Assembly (NCBI RefSeq): GCF_001613325.1
Contig: NZ_BDCD01000041.1
Location: forward strand, 1-64,000
Source: Nocardia yamanashiensis NBRC 100130
GTDB taxonomy: Bacteria > Actinomycetota > Actinomycetes > Mycobacteriales > Mycobacteriaceae
Direction of reading: 5' to 3'
DNA: 64,000 bases
Part shown: piece by piece, positions 15,494-23,974 of the stretch
Position numbering within the stretch: position 1 is the stretch's first letter
How the letters are laid out: each line of letters opens with the position of its first letter
Notes under the pieces: generated by a model
What the model was told of the DNA's origin: nothing
Database searches by the model: none
Seen by the model: the letters and a program-made list of their open reading frames with translations, nothing else
Program-made: the position numbers and the translations under genes

Positions 15494-16903
15494 CTAGGCG
15501 AGCAGCTTCTTCTGCACCTTGCCCATGGCATTGCGCGGCAGGGAGTCGACGAGCCGCACCTCACGAGGCCGCTTGTGGACCGAAAGCTCCCCCGCCACAT
15601 GGTCGATGAGCTCCTGAGCAATGGAATCCGTTGCGCCGTCACGCAGTACGACGTAGGCGACGATGCGCTGACCGAGGTCAGGGTCCGGCGCGCCGACCAC
15701 CGCCACCTCGGCGACAGCGGCGTGGCCGAGGAGAGAGGTCTCGATCTCGCCCGCCCCGATCCGGTAGCCACCGGACTTGATGAGGTCCACGGATTCCCGG
15801 CCGACGATGCGGTGGAACCCCTCCGGATCGATGACGGCCACATCGCCGGTCTTGAACCAGCCGTCCTCGGTAAAGTTCTCGGCGGTGACCTCCGGACGGT
15901 TGAGGTAGCCGTCGAAGAGCATCGGGCCGCAGACCTGGAGCCCGCCCACGGATTCGCCGTCGTGCGGGACCGGCGCGCCGGATTCGTCGCGGAGACGGGT
16001 TTCGACGCCCTGGACCGGGATGCCGACCCAGCCCGGCCGACGTTCGCCGTCCGGGCGGGTGGACAGGGTGATCATGGTTTCGCTCATGCCGTACCGCTCG
16101 AGAGGAGCGTGGCCGGTGAGGTCGCGGAGGCGTTCGAAGACCGGCACGGGAAGCGGGGCGCTGCCGGAGATGAGGATACGAGCCTTCGCCAATTCCTTTG
16201 CGGCGTCGGCATCCTCGACGACACGGGACCACACCGTCGGCACACCAAAGTACATGGTGCCGTCCGCGTCGGCATAGGCGCGCGGGGTCGGCTTGCCCGT
16301 GTGGATCAACGGACTGCCGACGCGCAGCGGACCGAGCACGCCGAGGATCAGGCCGTGCACATGGAACAGCGGAAGCCCGTGCACCAGCGTGTCTTTCCAG
16401 GTCCACTGCCAGGCGTCGGCGAGCGCATCCAGCCCTGCGGCGATCGCATCGCGACTGAGCATCACGCCCTTGGGCGCGCCGGTGGTCCCCGAGGTGTAGA
16501 GAATGAAAGCCGTTGCACTACCGGCAGGTTCGGAATACACATGCCAGGACCGGGCATGCTTGCGCACCGGAATAACCGGCAGCTCACTCCCTTCGGGCGC
16601 CTTCCCCAGCCACGCCTGCGCCCCCGAATCGTTCAAGATGTGCGCCAGCTCGGCACTCCCCGCATCCGGCGGCACCGGCACCACGGTGACGCCCGCGATC
16701 AAACACCCCACCACCGCCAGCACCGTCGTCACCGTAGGCTCGGCCAGCACCGCCAGCCGCTCCGCCCGCGCCACCCGCTCCGCCACCGAGGTGGCAGCTC
16801 CGAGCAGATCACTACTGGAGAGCGTCACGCCCTCGATGGTGACGGCGTTCGGGACATCGGCACCGGCGGCCACAGCGGCCGGATTCAGCGAGCGCAACAA
16901 CAC
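15494..16903 (-). CDS. fadD36: Acyl-CoA synthetase FadD36
   Basis: A 469-residue ANL adenylate-forming enzyme: P-loop LYTSGTTGAPKGVMLS, the RYGMSETMITLS motif, WFKTGDVAVID, the hinge GRESVDLIKSGGYRIGAGEIE and the catalytic lysine in PRNAMGKVQKKLL at the C-terminus. It ends exactly where a classical acyl-CoA synthetase should. The sequence, including the opening LLRSLNPAAVAA, closely resembles mycobacterial FadD36, whose gene lies near the proline-catabolism genes as it does here; its acyl substrate is uncertain. The GTG start lies 6 nt after TACGGT (16910-16915), although the open frame extends 29 codons further. It is convergent with aztA, with 3 bases between the two genes. Confidence 0.88.
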   Translation of the reverse strand: MLLRSLNPAAVAAGADVPNAVTIEGVTLSSSDLLGAATSVAERVARAERLAVLAEPTVTTVLAVVGCLIAGVTVVPVPPDAGSAELAHILNDSGAQAWLGKAPEGSELPVIPVRKHARSWHVYSEPAGSATAFILYTSGTTGAPKGVMLSRDAIAAGLDALADAWQWTWKDTLVHGLPLFHVHGLILGVLGPLRVGSPLIHTGKPTPRAYADADGTMYFGVPTVWSRVVEDADAAKELAKARILISGSAPLPVPVFERLRDLTGHAPLERYGMSETMITLSTRPDGERRPGWVGIPVQGVETRLRDESGAPVPHDGESVGGLQVCGPMLFDGYLNRPEVTAENFTEDGWFKTGDVAVIDPEGFHRIVGRESVDLIKSGGYRIGAGEIETSLLGHAAVAEVAVVGAPDPDLGQRIVAYVVLRDGATDSIAQELIDHVAGELSVHKRPREVRLVDSLPRNAMGKVQKKLLA

Positions 16904-17001
16904 GCGCCCACCGTACTTCGCGCCCCGCAGCCGACGTGCGCCCCACCCGCCAGAATCGGCCAACTCCGCACTGCGGGCCGCGCCTCCCACCCCCCGCGCC
17001 C

Positions 17002-17033
17002 GGCCCGCCCGCCGCTACTGCGGCGGGCGGGCC
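17002..17033. terminator. Strong GC hairpin in a divergent intergenic region
   Basis: A perfect 14-bp stem (17002-17015 with 17020-17033) closes a TACT loop. It has the form of a terminator, but it sits between two genes that are transcribed away from each other, where none is needed. A smaller GCCGC-GAA-GCGGC hairpin follows just downstream. Confidence 0.5.
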
Positions 17034-17104
17034 TTCACGATTCAGCCGCGAAGCGGCGGCGGTGGTTGACACGGGGGTGAGTGGGTAAGAGAGTAAGTGC
17101 ACAA

Positions 17105-17121
17105 CCTTCTCATCGAGGATG
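17105..17121. promoter_or_regulatory. Operator-like motif before the first MpaB-family gene
   Basis: CCTTCTCATCG contains CTCATCG (17109-17115), which also occurs as direct or inverted copies before the second oxygenase gene, the TetR gene and the cholesterol oxidase gene. It overlaps a small CATC-GAG-GATG dyad (17111-17121) and lies just ahead of the start codon. TTGACA at 17066-17071 may be the -35 element. Confidence 0.5.
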
Positions 17122-17130
17122 GGGTCAACG

Positions 17131-17979
17131 ATGACCAGCCCATTGCGTGCGACGACGCCCGAGGTAGAGCCGCCGATCGATATCCGTCGATTCATCGACG
17201 GCGCGGCCGGATTCCTGGGCGGCGCGGCGAATGTGATCATGCAGCTCTCGAATCGACCGGTCGGTTACGGCGTGGTCGAGAGTCCCGTTCCCAGCGGGAG
17301 CGTGGTGGTCCATCCGATCAAGCGATTGCGCACCACCCTCACCTATCTCTCGGTCGCCATGCTGGGCAACGAAGAGGACCAGATCGCTTACCGCGAAGCC
17401 GTGAACGAACAGCACCGCCAGGTCCGCTCCAAGCCCGGCGCGGAGGTGAAGTACAACGCCTTCGACCCGAAACTCCAGCTCTGGGTGGCCGCCTGCCTCT
17501 ATTGGGGCGCCCGCGACCTCTACGAACGCATGCACGGCCCGATGAACGAGCAGGACGCCGACGCCTTCTACTTCCATTCCGCGCGCTTCGGCACCACCCT
17601 GCAGATGCGCCCGGAGATGTGGCCCGCGAATCGCGCGGCGTTCGACCGCTATTGGACCGAGAACCTCGCGAAAACCACCATCGACCCCAAGGTGCACGCC
17701 TACTTCGACGATCTCATCGACCTGAAGATGCTGCCCAGACCGTTCCAGCTGGCGTTCGGCCGCACCCACCGCTTCTTCGTCACCGGCCTGCTCCCGCAAC
17801 ATCTCCGCGACGAGATGGGCATGACCTGGTCGCCCCGCCAGGATCGCCTGCTGGCCCGCGCCATGCGCACCCTCGGCACCGCCGGCGATCTCGCCCCGGC
17901 TCCCGTGCGCGCCTTCCCCTTCAACGCCTATCTGCTGGATATGCGCCTGCGCCGCCGCCTGGGCCTGCGCCTGGTGTGA
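17131..17979 (+). CDS. MpaB-family oxygenase-like protein (DUF2236), copy 1
   Basis: A 282-residue all-helical protein of the DUF2236/MpaB family, which includes heme-dependent enzymes such as latex-clearing protein. Family blocks seen are FLGGAANVIMQLS (about 25-40), HPIKRLRTTLTYL, YNAFDPKLQLWVAACLYWG and the C-terminal FPFNAYLLDMRLRRRLG. Many family members have a His in the WVHAT segment; here it reads WVAAC, as in the neighbouring copy, so the catalytic chemistry may differ. The ATG at 17131 has GGGG 6 bases before it; an earlier ATG at 17119 abuts GAGG with no spacing. It is paired with a paralogue across a TetR gene. The substrate is unknown; the sterol link is inferred from shared operators. 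Confidence 0.8.
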   Translation: MTSPLRATTPEVEPPIDIRRFIDGAAGFLGGAANVIMQLSNRPVGYGVVESPVPSGSVVVHPIKRLRTTLTYLSVAMLGNEEDQIAYREAVNEQHRQVRSKPGAEVKYNAFDPKLQLWVAACLYWGARDLYERMHGPMNEQDADAFYFHSARFGTTLQMRPEMWPANRAAFDRYWTENLAKTTIDPKVHAYFDDLIDLKMLPRPFQLAFGRTHRFFVTGLLPQHLRDEMGMTWSPRQDRLLARAMRTLGTAGDLAPAPVRAFPFNAYLLDMRLRRRLGLRLV

Positions 17980-18612
17980 TCAGAGAATCCGGAAGCCCGG
18001 CACCACGTGCTCGCGCGCGAATTTGCGCAGCGCCGCCTCGTCGTCGAGCGGAATCACCGTCTGCGGCGTCAAGGCCATGGACAGCGAATTGCGGGCGAGC
18101 ATTTCCGCGAACGGCAGCGGATCATATTGCGCCAGTTTGCCTTCGGCCTGCAGGCGGGCGATGAATTCGGCCAGATAGTCGCGCCCGAGTTCGATGACCG
18201 GCCCGCCCTGCACGGTCAGGTACGGCAGCACCATCTCGGGTTCGGTGCGCAGCAGCCGGTCCAGCAGCTGATTGCCGCGCAGCCCCGCCAGGAACGCCAC
18301 GAACAGTTCGACGATCTGATCCTCGGCGGAGGCGTCGGATTCGATCTGCCGCGCCACCACGGCGTCGACGTCTTCGATGAACTGCCGCGCCTGCCGCAGC
18401 CCGACGGCCTGGATGAGATCGTTCTTGCCGGCGAAGCGCCGGTACAGGGTGGCGAGCGAGAGCCCGCCGCGCCGGGCGACCTCGACCATGCTGGTGCGTT
18501 TGATTCCGAAATCCAGGAAGGCCACCAGCGCGGCGTCGAGTACCTTGGCCTGATTGCGGTCCTCGGGCCCGGATTCACGCACGAGCGGGAGGAGTTTGGC
18601 CAGCTTGGCCAT
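17980..18612 (-). CDS. TetR-family regulator of the MpaB-like genes
   Basis: A 210-residue TetR repressor. The N-terminal HTH (about 22-66) contains VLDAALVAFLDFGIKRTSMVEVARRGGLSLATLYRRFAGKND in family form; the helical ligand-binding domain follows and holds no Cys or His cluster. The ATG at 18612 is preceded by GAGGAAAGG at 9 bases; in-frame starts at 18672 and 18666 would add 18-20 residues that lie across the operator. It is bracketed by the two oxygenase-like genes, the downstream one divergent from it, which is the usual layout of a local repressor. Copies of CGATGAG/CTCATCG sit before it and both neighbours. Confidence 0.88.
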   Translation of the reverse strand: MAKLAKLLPLVRESGPEDRNQAKVLDAALVAFLDFGIKRTSMVEVARRGGLSLATLYRRFAGKNDLIQAVGLRQARQFIEDVDAVVARQIESDASAEDQIVELFVAFLAGLRGNQLLDRLLRTEPEMVLPYLTVQGGPVIELGRDYLAEFIARLQAEGKLAQYDPLPFAEMLARNSLSMALTPQTVIPLDDEAALRKFAREHVVPGFRIL

Positions 18613-18641
18613 GGTCCGGACCCTTTCCTCAGACGCCGATA

Positions 18642-18657
18642 CGATGAGGCACTCATC
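18642..18657. promoter_or_regulatory. Operator-like palindrome before the TetR gene
   Basis: CGATGAG-GCA-CTCATC, a 6-3-6 perfect dyad 30 bases upstream of the TetR ATG, suited to autoregulation. Confidence 0.55.
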
Positions 18658-18682
18658 ATCGCACATTGACACTCCCGCATTG

Positions 18683-18726
18683 CGATGAGAAGGTGAGAAG
18701 CGAACATTCTCACACTCTCCTCATCG
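18683..18726. promoter_or_regulatory. Compound operator before the second MpaB-family gene
   Basis: CGATGAG (18683-18689) and CTCATCG (18720-18726) face each other around a perfect inner dyad GTGAGAA-N7-TTCTCAC (18693-18713). The layout could accommodate two TetR dimers between the divergent TetR and oxygenase genes. Confidence 0.6.
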
Positions 18727-18759
18727 TCGAGGAGTGACTGACGAGGAGTCGTGTCAACG

Positions 18760-19626
18760 ATGACCGCCCCGCTGCGCAAGTTCGATGAGTACCCATCGGT
18801 CGACTTCGAGGAGTTGACCCCGGAAACCGTGCGCGAGCACATCGACGGCGTCGCCGCCTTCCTGGGCGGTGCGGCCAATGTGATCATGCAGCTCTCGCTG
18901 AAGCCGGTCGGCTACGGCGTCATGGAGAGCGATGTGCACAGCGGCAACATCATGCGGCACCCGCTCAAGCGCCTGCGCACCACGCTCACCTACATCGCCG
19001 TCGCCCTGATGGGTGACGACGCGGACCGGGTGGCCTACCGCGAGGCGGTCAACACCTCGCACCGCACCATCCGTACCAAACCCGACAGCCCGGTGAAGTA
19101 CAACGCCTTCGATCCGAAGCTGCAGCTGTGGGTGGCGGCCTGCATCTATTGGGGCATCGACGACATCATCCACCGCATGCGCGGCCCGATGGATCCCGCG
19201 ACCGCGGAAGCCCTCTACCGCTACAGCGCCCGCCTCGGCACCACCCTGCAGATGCGCGAGGAGATGTGGCCGCCGACCCGGGACGCCTTCTACGCGTACT
19301 GGGAGGAGAACCTCGCCGAACGCACCATCGACGACCCGACCCGCACGTACTTCAATGCGCTGGCCGACCTGAAGATGCTGCCCTGGCCCATGCAGGTGCT
19401 GTTCGGCGGGCTGCATCGCTTCATCGTGACCGCGCTGCTCCCGCCGCATCTGCGGGCGGAGATGAACATGAGCTGGTCGGCGCGGGACGAGCGCGTCTTC
19501 GGCCGCCTGCTGCGCGCCCTCTCGGCGGTCTGGCGGGTGCTGCCCGGCCCGCTCCGCCTGTTCCCCTACAACTTCTATCTCGCGGATATGCGGCTGCGAC
19601 GCCGCCTGGGACGGCCGCTGGTCTAG
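18760..19626 (+). CDS. MpaB-family oxygenase-like protein (DUF2236), copy 2
   Basis: A 288-residue paralogue of the protein at 17131-17979. Shared blocks are FLGGAANVIMQLS, KPVGYGVMES, HPLKRLRTTLTYIAV, VKYNAFDPKLQLWVAACIYWG, TTLQMREEMWP and LADMRLRRRLG, and it has the same Ala in place of His in WVAAC. Similarity runs over the full length, so the pair arose by duplication. The ATG at 18760 matches the start of copy 1; a GTG at 18751 would add three residues but lies only 2 bases after GAGGAG. A strong terminator follows. Both copies end in a basic Arg-rich tail, possibly for membrane contact. Confidence 0.8.
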   Translation: MTAPLRKFDEYPSVDFEELTPETVREHIDGVAAFLGGAANVIMQLSLKPVGYGVMESDVHSGNIMRHPLKRLRTTLTYIAVALMGDDADRVAYREAVNTSHRTIRTKPDSPVKYNAFDPKLQLWVAACIYWGIDDIIHRMRGPMDPATAEALYRYSARLGTTLQMREEMWPPTRDAFYAYWEENLAERTIDDPTRTYFNALADLKMLPWPMQVLFGGLHRFIVTALLPPHLRAEMNMSWSARDERVFGRLLRALSAVWRVLPGPLRLFPYNFYLADMRLRRRLGRPLV

Positions 19627-19647
19627 GGGTGGACCGTGCAGCGGCCG

Positions 19648-19688
19648 GTGCGGGCGGGCAGGAGAACCGGACTCCTGCCCGCCCGCAC
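19648..19688. terminator. Bidirectional terminator between MpaB copy 2 and pruB
   Basis: A perfect 17-bp stem (19648-19664 with 19672-19688) with a 7-base loop, followed on the plus strand by TGTATTT. It separates convergent transcripts. Confidence 0.85.
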
Positions 19689-19694
19689 TGTATT

Positions 19695-20642
19695 TCAGCC
19701 GCGATCGGCCAGGGCGCGCAGGAAGAAGCCGAGGTTGGCGGGGCGTTCGGCCAAGCGGCGCATGAGATATCCGTACCACTGGTTGCCGTACGGGACGTAG
19801 ACGCGCAGTGCGTGCCCCTCCGCCACCAGGCGCCGTTGTTCGGCATCGCGAATCCCGTAGAGCATCTGGAATTCGAAATCGCCTGGGCCGCGCTTGTTCT
19901 CGGCCGCGAGCCGCAGCGCCGCCTCGATCATGGCCGGATCGTGCGAGGCGATCATGGGATACCAGCCGCCGCGCAGCAGCACCGCCAGGCAGCGCAGATA
20001 GGAGCCGTCCACGTCGGAGCTCTTCTGATACGCGACCGACTCCGGTTCCTGATACGCCCCCTTGCACAACCGGATTCGAGTCCCGGACGCCGACAGTTCC
20101 CGCGCTCGCACCTCGGCTTGCCGCAGATAGGTCTGCAATGCCACTGCGAGCCAAGGGAATTCGGCCCGCGCCAGCCGCACCGCTTCCAGGGTGTCCTCGG
20201 TGGTGGTGTGGTCCTCGGCGTCCACGGTCACCCAGACCCGGGATTCGACCGCCTTGACGCACAGCTTGTGCAGGTTCTCCGCGGCGATGGCGGGGCCGTC
20301 TTCACCGAGCGACTGCCCGAGCGCCGACAGCTTCACCGACACTTCCACCCGCGGCGTCGGCCCGTCGGGCAGATCCAGCGCCGCCAGATCGTCGATGAGC
20401 GAAACGTATTCCGCCACCGCCGCGTTCGCCATGGCCGGATCGGCGGTGTATTCGCCGAGGAAGTCGACGCTGACCATGCGCCCGCTGTCCAGGAGCTCCC
20501 GCACCACGGGGATGAGTTCCGCGCGCGTCTCCCCCGCCACGAACCGCCGCACCACGGCCGCCGTGATCGGCACCTTGGTGACGGCCTGTTTCATGCGCGC
20601 TGATCCGGCCGCCGCCAGGATCACCGGCCGCAGCGGATTCAC
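19695..20642 (-). CDS. pruB: Proline dehydrogenase
   Basis: Monofunctional FAD-dependent proline dehydrogenase (315 residues), oxidising proline to pyrroline-5-carboxylate. The beta/alpha barrel shows VSVDFLGEY, VEVSVKLSALG (substrate lysine region), WVTVDAEDHTT, LQTYLR, RIRLCKGAYQEP, FQMLYGIRD and the C-terminal YGNQWYGYLMRRLAERP with the arginine pair that holds the proline carboxylate. It is translationally coupled to the upstream pyrroline-5-carboxylate dehydrogenase by an ATGA overlap (20639-20642). Together the two genes carry proline to glutamate. The same pair occurs in M. tuberculosis (Rv1187-Rv1188). Confidence 0.95.
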   Translation of the reverse strand: MNPLRPVILAAAGSARMKQAVTKVPITAAVVRRFVAGETRAELIPVVRELLDSGRMVSVDFLGEYTADPAMANAAVAEYVSLIDDLAALDLPDGPTPRVEVSVKLSALGQSLGEDGPAIAAENLHKLCVKAVESRVWVTVDAEDHTTTEDTLEAVRLARAEFPWLAVALQTYLRQAEVRARELSASGTRIRLCKGAYQEPESVAYQKSSDVDGSYLRCLAVLLRGGWYPMIASHDPAMIEAALRLAAENKRGPGDFEFQMLYGIRDAEQRRLVAEGHALRVYVPYGNQWYGYLMRRLAERPANLGFFLRALADRG

Positions 20643-22276
20643 GATTCCCCCATGTGCGGATACCGGTAATCGGTGGGCGGCACGAAGGTCTCCTTGAGGG
20701 TGCGCGGCGCGACCCAGCGCAGCAGGTTCAGATACGAGCCCGCCTTGTCGTCGGTCCCGGAGGCGCGCGCGCCGCCGAACGGCTGCTGTCCGACCACCGC
20801 GCCGGTCGGCTTGTCATTGACGTAGAAGTTGCCCGCCGTGAATCGCAGTGCGGCCGAGGCTGCCTCGATGGCTTCCCGGTCACGCGCGAAGATCGCGCCG
20901 GTGAGCCCGTACGGCGCGGCGGTGTCGACCAGGCGCAGCACGTCCGCGAACCCGTCGGGCCGGCTGTCGTCGTAGATGTACACCGATAGGATCGGCCCGA
21001 AGTATTCGGTCCCGAACGATTCGTCGCCCGGATCGTCGCTGAGCAGCACGGTGGGCCGCACGAACCAGCCTTCACTGTCGTCGTACACCCCGCCCGCCGG
21101 TATGGCGATGCCCTTGCCCTTGGCGCGCACGATGGCTTTCACGTTCTTGTCGTAGGCGCGGCTGTCGATCAGCGCACCGCCGAAATTCGACAGGTCGGAC
21201 ACATCGCCGTAGCTCAGTTCCTCGGCCTGGGTGAGGAATTCGTGCCCCATTTGCCGCCACACCGATTTGGCGATGTAGGCGCGCGAGGCGGCCGAGCACT
21301 TCTGCCCCTGGTATTCGTAGGCCCCGCGAATCAGGGCGGTGCGCAGCGCATCCGGCTCGGCCGAGGAGTGCGCGACGATGAAGTCCTTGCCGCCGGTCTC
21401 GCCGACCAGCCGCGGATAACCCTGGTAGCGGTCGATATTCGCCGCGACCTGCTGCCACAGGTGATGGAAGGTGCGGGTGGATCCAGTGAAATGTATGCCC
21501 GCCAGGCGCGGATCGGCCAGTGCCACCTCCGACAGCTGCGCCCCGTCGCCGGTGACCATATTGATCACCCCGGGCGGCAGCCCCGCCGCTTCCAGCAATC
21601 GCATGGTGTAGAACGCCGAAAGCGTCTGCGTCGGTGAGGGTTTCCAGACCACGGTATTGCCCATGAGCGCCGGTGCGGTGGGCAGATTCCCGGCGATGGC
21701 GGTGAAATTGAACGGCGTGATGGCGTACACGAACCCTTCCAAGGGCCGGTAGTCCATCCGATTCCATACGCCCGCACTCGATTCCGGCTGCTGCGCCAGG
21801 ATCTGCCGGGCGAAGGCCACATTGAACCGCCAGAAGTCGACCAGCTCGCAGGGGGCGTCGATCTCGGCCTGCTGCACCGTTTTCGACTGGCCGAGCATGG
21901 TGGCCGCGGCGATGGTCTCCCGCCACGGCCCGGCCAGCAGGTCGGCGGCTCTCAGCAGGACGGCCGCGCGTTCCTCGAAGGTCAGCGCCCGCCAGCCCGG
22001 TGCGGCGGCGGTGGCGGCGTCGATGGCCGCCTGGGCTTCGGAGTGATTCGTATTGGTGTAGGTCCCCAGAACATGACGGTGCCGGTGCGGCATGACGATA
22101 TCGAAGCGCTCGCCTGACCCGGGCTGGTGTTTGCCGCCGATGACGAGCGGCACATCCACGGACCCGGAGGAGATTTCGGCGAGCCTGCCGGTGAGCAGTT
22201 CACGTTCGCGACTCCCCGGTGCATAGGAATGCACCGGTTCATTGCTCGGATTAGGGACAACCGTGACAGCGTCCAT
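20639..22276 (-). CDS. pruA: L-glutamate gamma-semialdehyde (pyrroline-5-carboxylate) dehydrogenase
   Basis: A 545-residue NAD-dependent aldehyde dehydrogenase that converts glutamate semialdehyde to glutamate, the second step of proline use. Motifs are ITPFNFTAIAGN and VWKPSPTQ (cofactor binding), FTGSTRTF, the general base in GETGGKDF, and the catalytic cysteine in YEYQGQKCSAASR. The C-terminal NDKPTGAVVGQQPFGGARASGT is typical of this subfamily. The ATG at 22276 gives MDAVTVVPNP and lies 5 nt after TAGCCT, so the message is probably leaderless or nearly so. The gene is coupled to proline dehydrogenase. It lies downstream of choD but is separated by 53 bases. Confidence 0.95.
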   Translation of the reverse strand: MDAVTVVPNPSNEPVHSYAPGSRERELLTGRLAEISSGSVDVPLVIGGKHQPGSGERFDIVMPHRHRHVLGTYTNTNHSEAQAAIDAATAAAPGWRALTFEERAAVLLRAADLLAGPWRETIAAATMLGQSKTVQQAEIDAPCELVDFWRFNVAFARQILAQQPESSAGVWNRMDYRPLEGFVYAITPFNFTAIAGNLPTAPALMGNTVVWKPSPTQTLSAFYTMRLLEAAGLPPGVINMVTGDGAQLSEVALADPRLAGIHFTGSTRTFHHLWQQVAANIDRYQGYPRLVGETGGKDFIVAHSSAEPDALRTALIRGAYEYQGQKCSAASRAYIAKSVWRQMGHEFLTQAEELSYGDVSDLSNFGGALIDSRAYDKNVKAIVRAKGKGIAIPAGGVYDDSEGWFVRPTVLLSDDPGDESFGTEYFGPILSVYIYDDSRPDGFADVLRLVDTAAPYGLTGAIFARDREAIEAASAALRFTAGNFYVNDKPTGAVVGQQPFGGARASGTDDKAGSYLNLLRWVAPRTLKETFVPPTDYRYPHMGES

Positions 22277-22329
22277 AACCCAGGCTAACGCGGGACGGCC
22301 CTGCTCACCGGGCACGGCGCGCCCCGGCG

Positions 22330-23934
22330 CTACTTCAGGTCATTGGCCACGATGTTCTCGATATTGCGTTCTGCCAGGGCGGTAATGGTGACGAACGGGT
22401 TCACCGTGGTGCTGCCCGGGATCAGCGATCCGTCGATCACGTACAGCCCCTTGTACCCGTTGAGCCGTCCGTAATTGTCGGTGGACTGGTTCAGCACGCA
22501 GCCGCCGAGCGGGTGGTAGGCGAAGTCGTCGCCCCAGGTCTTGTACAGCCCGAACAGATCGGTCCGGTAGATCGTCCCCTCCTTGGAATTGATCTTGTCG
22601 AAGACCTTCTTGGCGGAATCGATACTGGTCTGGTTCCACGCGGTCTGCCAGTTCAGATCCACCCCGCCGGTGCCGGAGTTGAAGGTGAACTTGCCGCGGT
22701 TCGGGTTCTTGGTGATGGCCAGGTACAGGCTGATGAACGTCTCCAGCCCGGCCGGGATCGGCGAGACCTCGGCGAACACCGGCGCGCTGGCATCGGCCCA
22801 GTTGTCGATGCCCAGGCACGGAATGCAGGACTGCAGGCTGCCGGTGTCGTCCCACACGTGATTGGCCCGCGCCACCATCACATTGCCGTTGTTGCCCCAG
22901 TTCGTCCCCACCGAATCCGCGAGGTCCTTCAGCTTGCCCTGCGCCTTCATGGCCACCAGCAGTTTGGAGGTGCCGACGCTGCCGGCCGCGAAGAACACCC
23001 GCTGCGCCGTAACCGCCTTGGTGGCAACGGTATTGCCGCTGGTGTCGATCTGGTTCATCTCGACCTTGTAGCCGCCCTCGGCAGGCGAGACCGCGGTGAC
23101 CTTGTGCATGGCCGTGATGCCGACCTTGCCGGTGGCGACGGCTTGCGCCAGATAGGTCTTGTCGAGGGAGTTCTTGCCGTAGTTGTTGCCGTAGATGACC
23201 TCGGAGTTGAGCGCCGACCGGGTGACGGTATTGGCCTGCTCCTTCTTCATGTACTCGAAGTCGTAGACGTTGGGCACGAAGGTCCAGGCGAACCCGGACC
23301 GCTCGGCCTGCTTGCGCCCGACCCGCGCGTACTTGTAGCAGTCGGCGCTGTCGAACCAGCTCTGGTCGATATTGTTCACGCCCAGTGCGGCATTGGCGCG
23401 CGGGTAGTAGGTGCTGTACATCTCGCCCGCGTCCACCGAGGGCAGGATGCTCGCGAAGTTCTCGCGCTTGGGCGTGACGGCCATGCCGCCGTTGACCAGC
23501 GAGCCGCCGCCCACCCCGCGCCCCTGGTAGATCTTGATCCCGCTGAACTGCTCGGAATCCAGCACGCCGGTGTAGCGCGAGATGTCCTTGTTGTAGTCGC
23601 CGCCGGAGAAATGATTGATCGGCTGATCGGTGCGGTTGCGCAGCCAGAACGAACGCCCGTCCGGTTTCAGCATGCCGCAGAAGATCTTTCCGTCCGAGCC
23701 GGGCTGCGACCAGGACATGCCCATCTCCACCACGGCCACGTCGATGCCGGCCTGGGCCAGCCGGAGCGCCGCGACCGCCCCGCCGTAGCCGCTGCCGATC
23801 ACCAGGGCCGGGACCTTGTCACCATCCGCTAGCTGCTTGGTGGGTAGCGCCTGCGCAGGGGTGCGCCGGGTCAGCGCCGCACCTCCCACGACGAGGCCGG
23901 TGGTGGCAAGGAATGCACGGCGGGTCATGCGCAT
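22330..23934 (-). CDS. choD: Tat-exported cholesterol oxidase (GMC family)
   Basis: A 534-residue flavoenzyme that oxidises 3-beta-hydroxysterols such as cholesterol to the 3-keto-4-ene product with oxygen. The N-terminus is a Tat signal (MTRRAFLATTGLVVGGAALT, ending near AQA at residue 29). FAD binding is at GSGYGG (47-52), GRGVGGGSLVNGGM holds the flavin, and the three catalytic positions known from Streptomyces cholesterol oxidase are matched: Glu in FAEVSPIP, His in YHPLGGC and Asn in VNPFVTI. The ATG has AGGAG 7 bases upstream; the frame stays open 35 codons further. Between this start and a TATAAC -10 lies a perfect CTCATCG-N5-CGATGAG dyad shared with the TetR locus 5 kb away. Confidence 0.94.
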   Translation of the reverse strand: MRMTRRAFLATTGLVVGGAALTRRTPAQALPTKQLADGDKVPALVIGSGYGGAVAALRLAQAGIDVAVVEMGMSWSQPGSDGKIFCGMLKPDGRSFWLRNRTDQPINHFSGGDYNKDISRYTGVLDSEQFSGIKIYQGRGVGGGSLVNGGMAVTPKRENFASILPSVDAGEMYSTYYPRANAALGVNNIDQSWFDSADCYKYARVGRKQAERSGFAWTFVPNVYDFEYMKKEQANTVTRSALNSEVIYGNNYGKNSLDKTYLAQAVATGKVGITAMHKVTAVSPAEGGYKVEMNQIDTSGNTVATKAVTAQRVFFAAGSVGTSKLLVAMKAQGKLKDLADSVGTNWGNNGNVMVARANHVWDDTGSLQSCIPCLGIDNWADASAPVFAEVSPIPAGLETFISLYLAITKNPNRGKFTFNSGTGGVDLNWQTAWNQTSIDSAKKVFDKINSKEGTIYRTDLFGLYKTWGDDFAYHPLGGCVLNQSTDNYGRLNGYKGLYVIDGSLIPGSTTVNPFVTITALAERNIENIVANDLK

Positions 23935-23944
23935 TGAAAGACTC

Positions 23945-23963
23945 CTCATCGAGTTCCGATGAG
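23945..23963. promoter_or_regulatory. Perfect 7-5-7 operator-like dyad at the cholesterol oxidase promoter
   Basis: CTCATCG-AGTTC-CGATGAG lies 11 bases before the choD ATG, between the -10 and the ribosome-binding site and overlapping the latter. The half-site is the one repeated around the TetR gene at 17980-18612, which suggests the same repressor. Confidence 0.65.
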
Positions 23964-23974
23964 AACCTGTTATA
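23961..23974 (-). promoter_or_regulatory. choD -10 region with KstR-like element
   Basis: On the minus strand TATAACAGGTTCTC matches 7 of the 8 fixed positions of the KstR consensus TnnAACnnGTTnnA, and its first six bases TATAAC make a good -10. KstR controls cholesterol catabolism in mycobacteria; binding here is unproven. Confidence 0.4.
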
